A stretch of DNA of 6,864 nt from an uncultured Muribaculaceae bacterium. Its GTDB lineage: Bacteria; Bacteroidota; Bacteroidia; Bacteroidales; Muribaculaceae. The notes below the pieces were generated by a model that did not search any database, was not told the origin of the DNA, and was given only the letters and a program-made list of their open reading frames with translations. This document shows, one piece after another, positions 6,690 to 6,864 of this stretch (its first letter is position 1; each line of letters opens with the position of its first letter). Location of the stretch: contig CAJTZQ010000113.1 of NCBI GenBank assembly GCA_910583795.1, forward strand, positions 1 through 6,864. The letters are read 5' to 3'. The translations under genes were made by a program, and so were the position numbers.

Positions 6690-6720
6690 CAAATTTATGA
6701 ATAAAATAAGATGATTCCAA
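6690..6720 (-). promoter_or_regulatory. Bacteroides-type promoter of the Tat flavodoxin-ferredoxin gene
   Basis: On the minus strand TTG (6720-6718), the core of the TTTG element, is followed after 20 nt by TAAATTTG (6697-6690), a perfect TAnnTTTG. Transcription would start near 6683, giving a leader of about 37 nt before the start codon at 6646. No Shine-Dalgarno sequence is seen in that leader. Confidence 0.65.
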
Positions 6721-6759
6721 TTCAAAAATTCGGCAATCCTTTCCATTTTTTCAATTCAC

Positions 6760-6864
6760 TTAGAAGTTGTTTAAATTTATTTGTCGAAGGAATTGAGAAG
6801 ATTTGTCAGGCAGATTTTTGATATTTATGATGAAGTTATGGGGTTCCATAATGACTGAATAAAT
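6760..6864 (-). CDS. C-terminal end of an unidentified reading frame entering from the right edge
   Basis: The minus strand is open from the window edge to a TAA at 6762-6760, giving 34 residues that end in FLRQINLNNF. An in-frame ATG lies at residue 6 (MEPHNFIINIKNL...), so the frame could also be a 29-residue ORF of its own. The stretch includes a 6-bp inverted repeat TTATGG/CCATAA (6836-6851). Its size is too small to prove coding. It could be the tail of a real gene, or an incidental frame in the end of an insertion sequence or other dispersed repeat. I do not recognise a protein family. Confidence 0.3.
   Translation of the reverse strand: MYSVIMEPHNFIINIKNLPDKSSQFLRQINLNNF

Overview
The window looks like chromosomal DNA from a member of the Bacteroidales (phylum Bacteroidota). 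It is AT-rich. Its clearest promoters fit the Bacteroides-type pattern (TTTG, about 20 bp, TAnnTTTG) rather than -35/-10 boxes. Start codons lack obvious Shine-Dalgarno sequences, and the protein families (DUF3943, a short Omp85-like barrel, a Tat-type flavodoxin-ferredoxin) suit that group. Species cannot be told from this sequence.

Layout. The left edge carries the 5' two-thirds of a tRNA-Gly(GCC) on the minus strand with its promoter. After a very AT-rich gap comes a minus-strand gene for a secreted, probably outer-membrane beta-barrel protein (298-1368). Its promoter lies back to back with that of a plus-strand tRNA-Leu(GAG), which ends in a strong intrinsic terminator. The tRNA-Gly and tRNA-Leu promoters are near copies of each other, placed in opposite orientation.

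From 1908 to 5713 three plus-strand genes form a tight operon: a DUF3943 envelope protein, an Omp85-superfamily barrel without POTRA domains (4 nt gap), and a five-helix inner-membrane phosphoethanolamine-transferase-like enzyme (14 nt overlap). All three products are predicted to act in the envelope. The most economical reading is a lipid A/LPS or outer-membrane surface modification unit, but only the transferase has a family function that can be named.

Convergent to the operon, with 3 nt between stop codons, is a minus-strand gene (5717-6646) for a flavodoxin-like domain fused to two 4Fe-4S motifs, carrying a twin-arginine signal and a good Bacteroides-type promoter. At the right edge a minus-strand reading frame enters from outside and ends at 6760. 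It may be the tail of a gene or part of a repeated element. No CRISPR array, phage gene or intact insertion sequence is visible.
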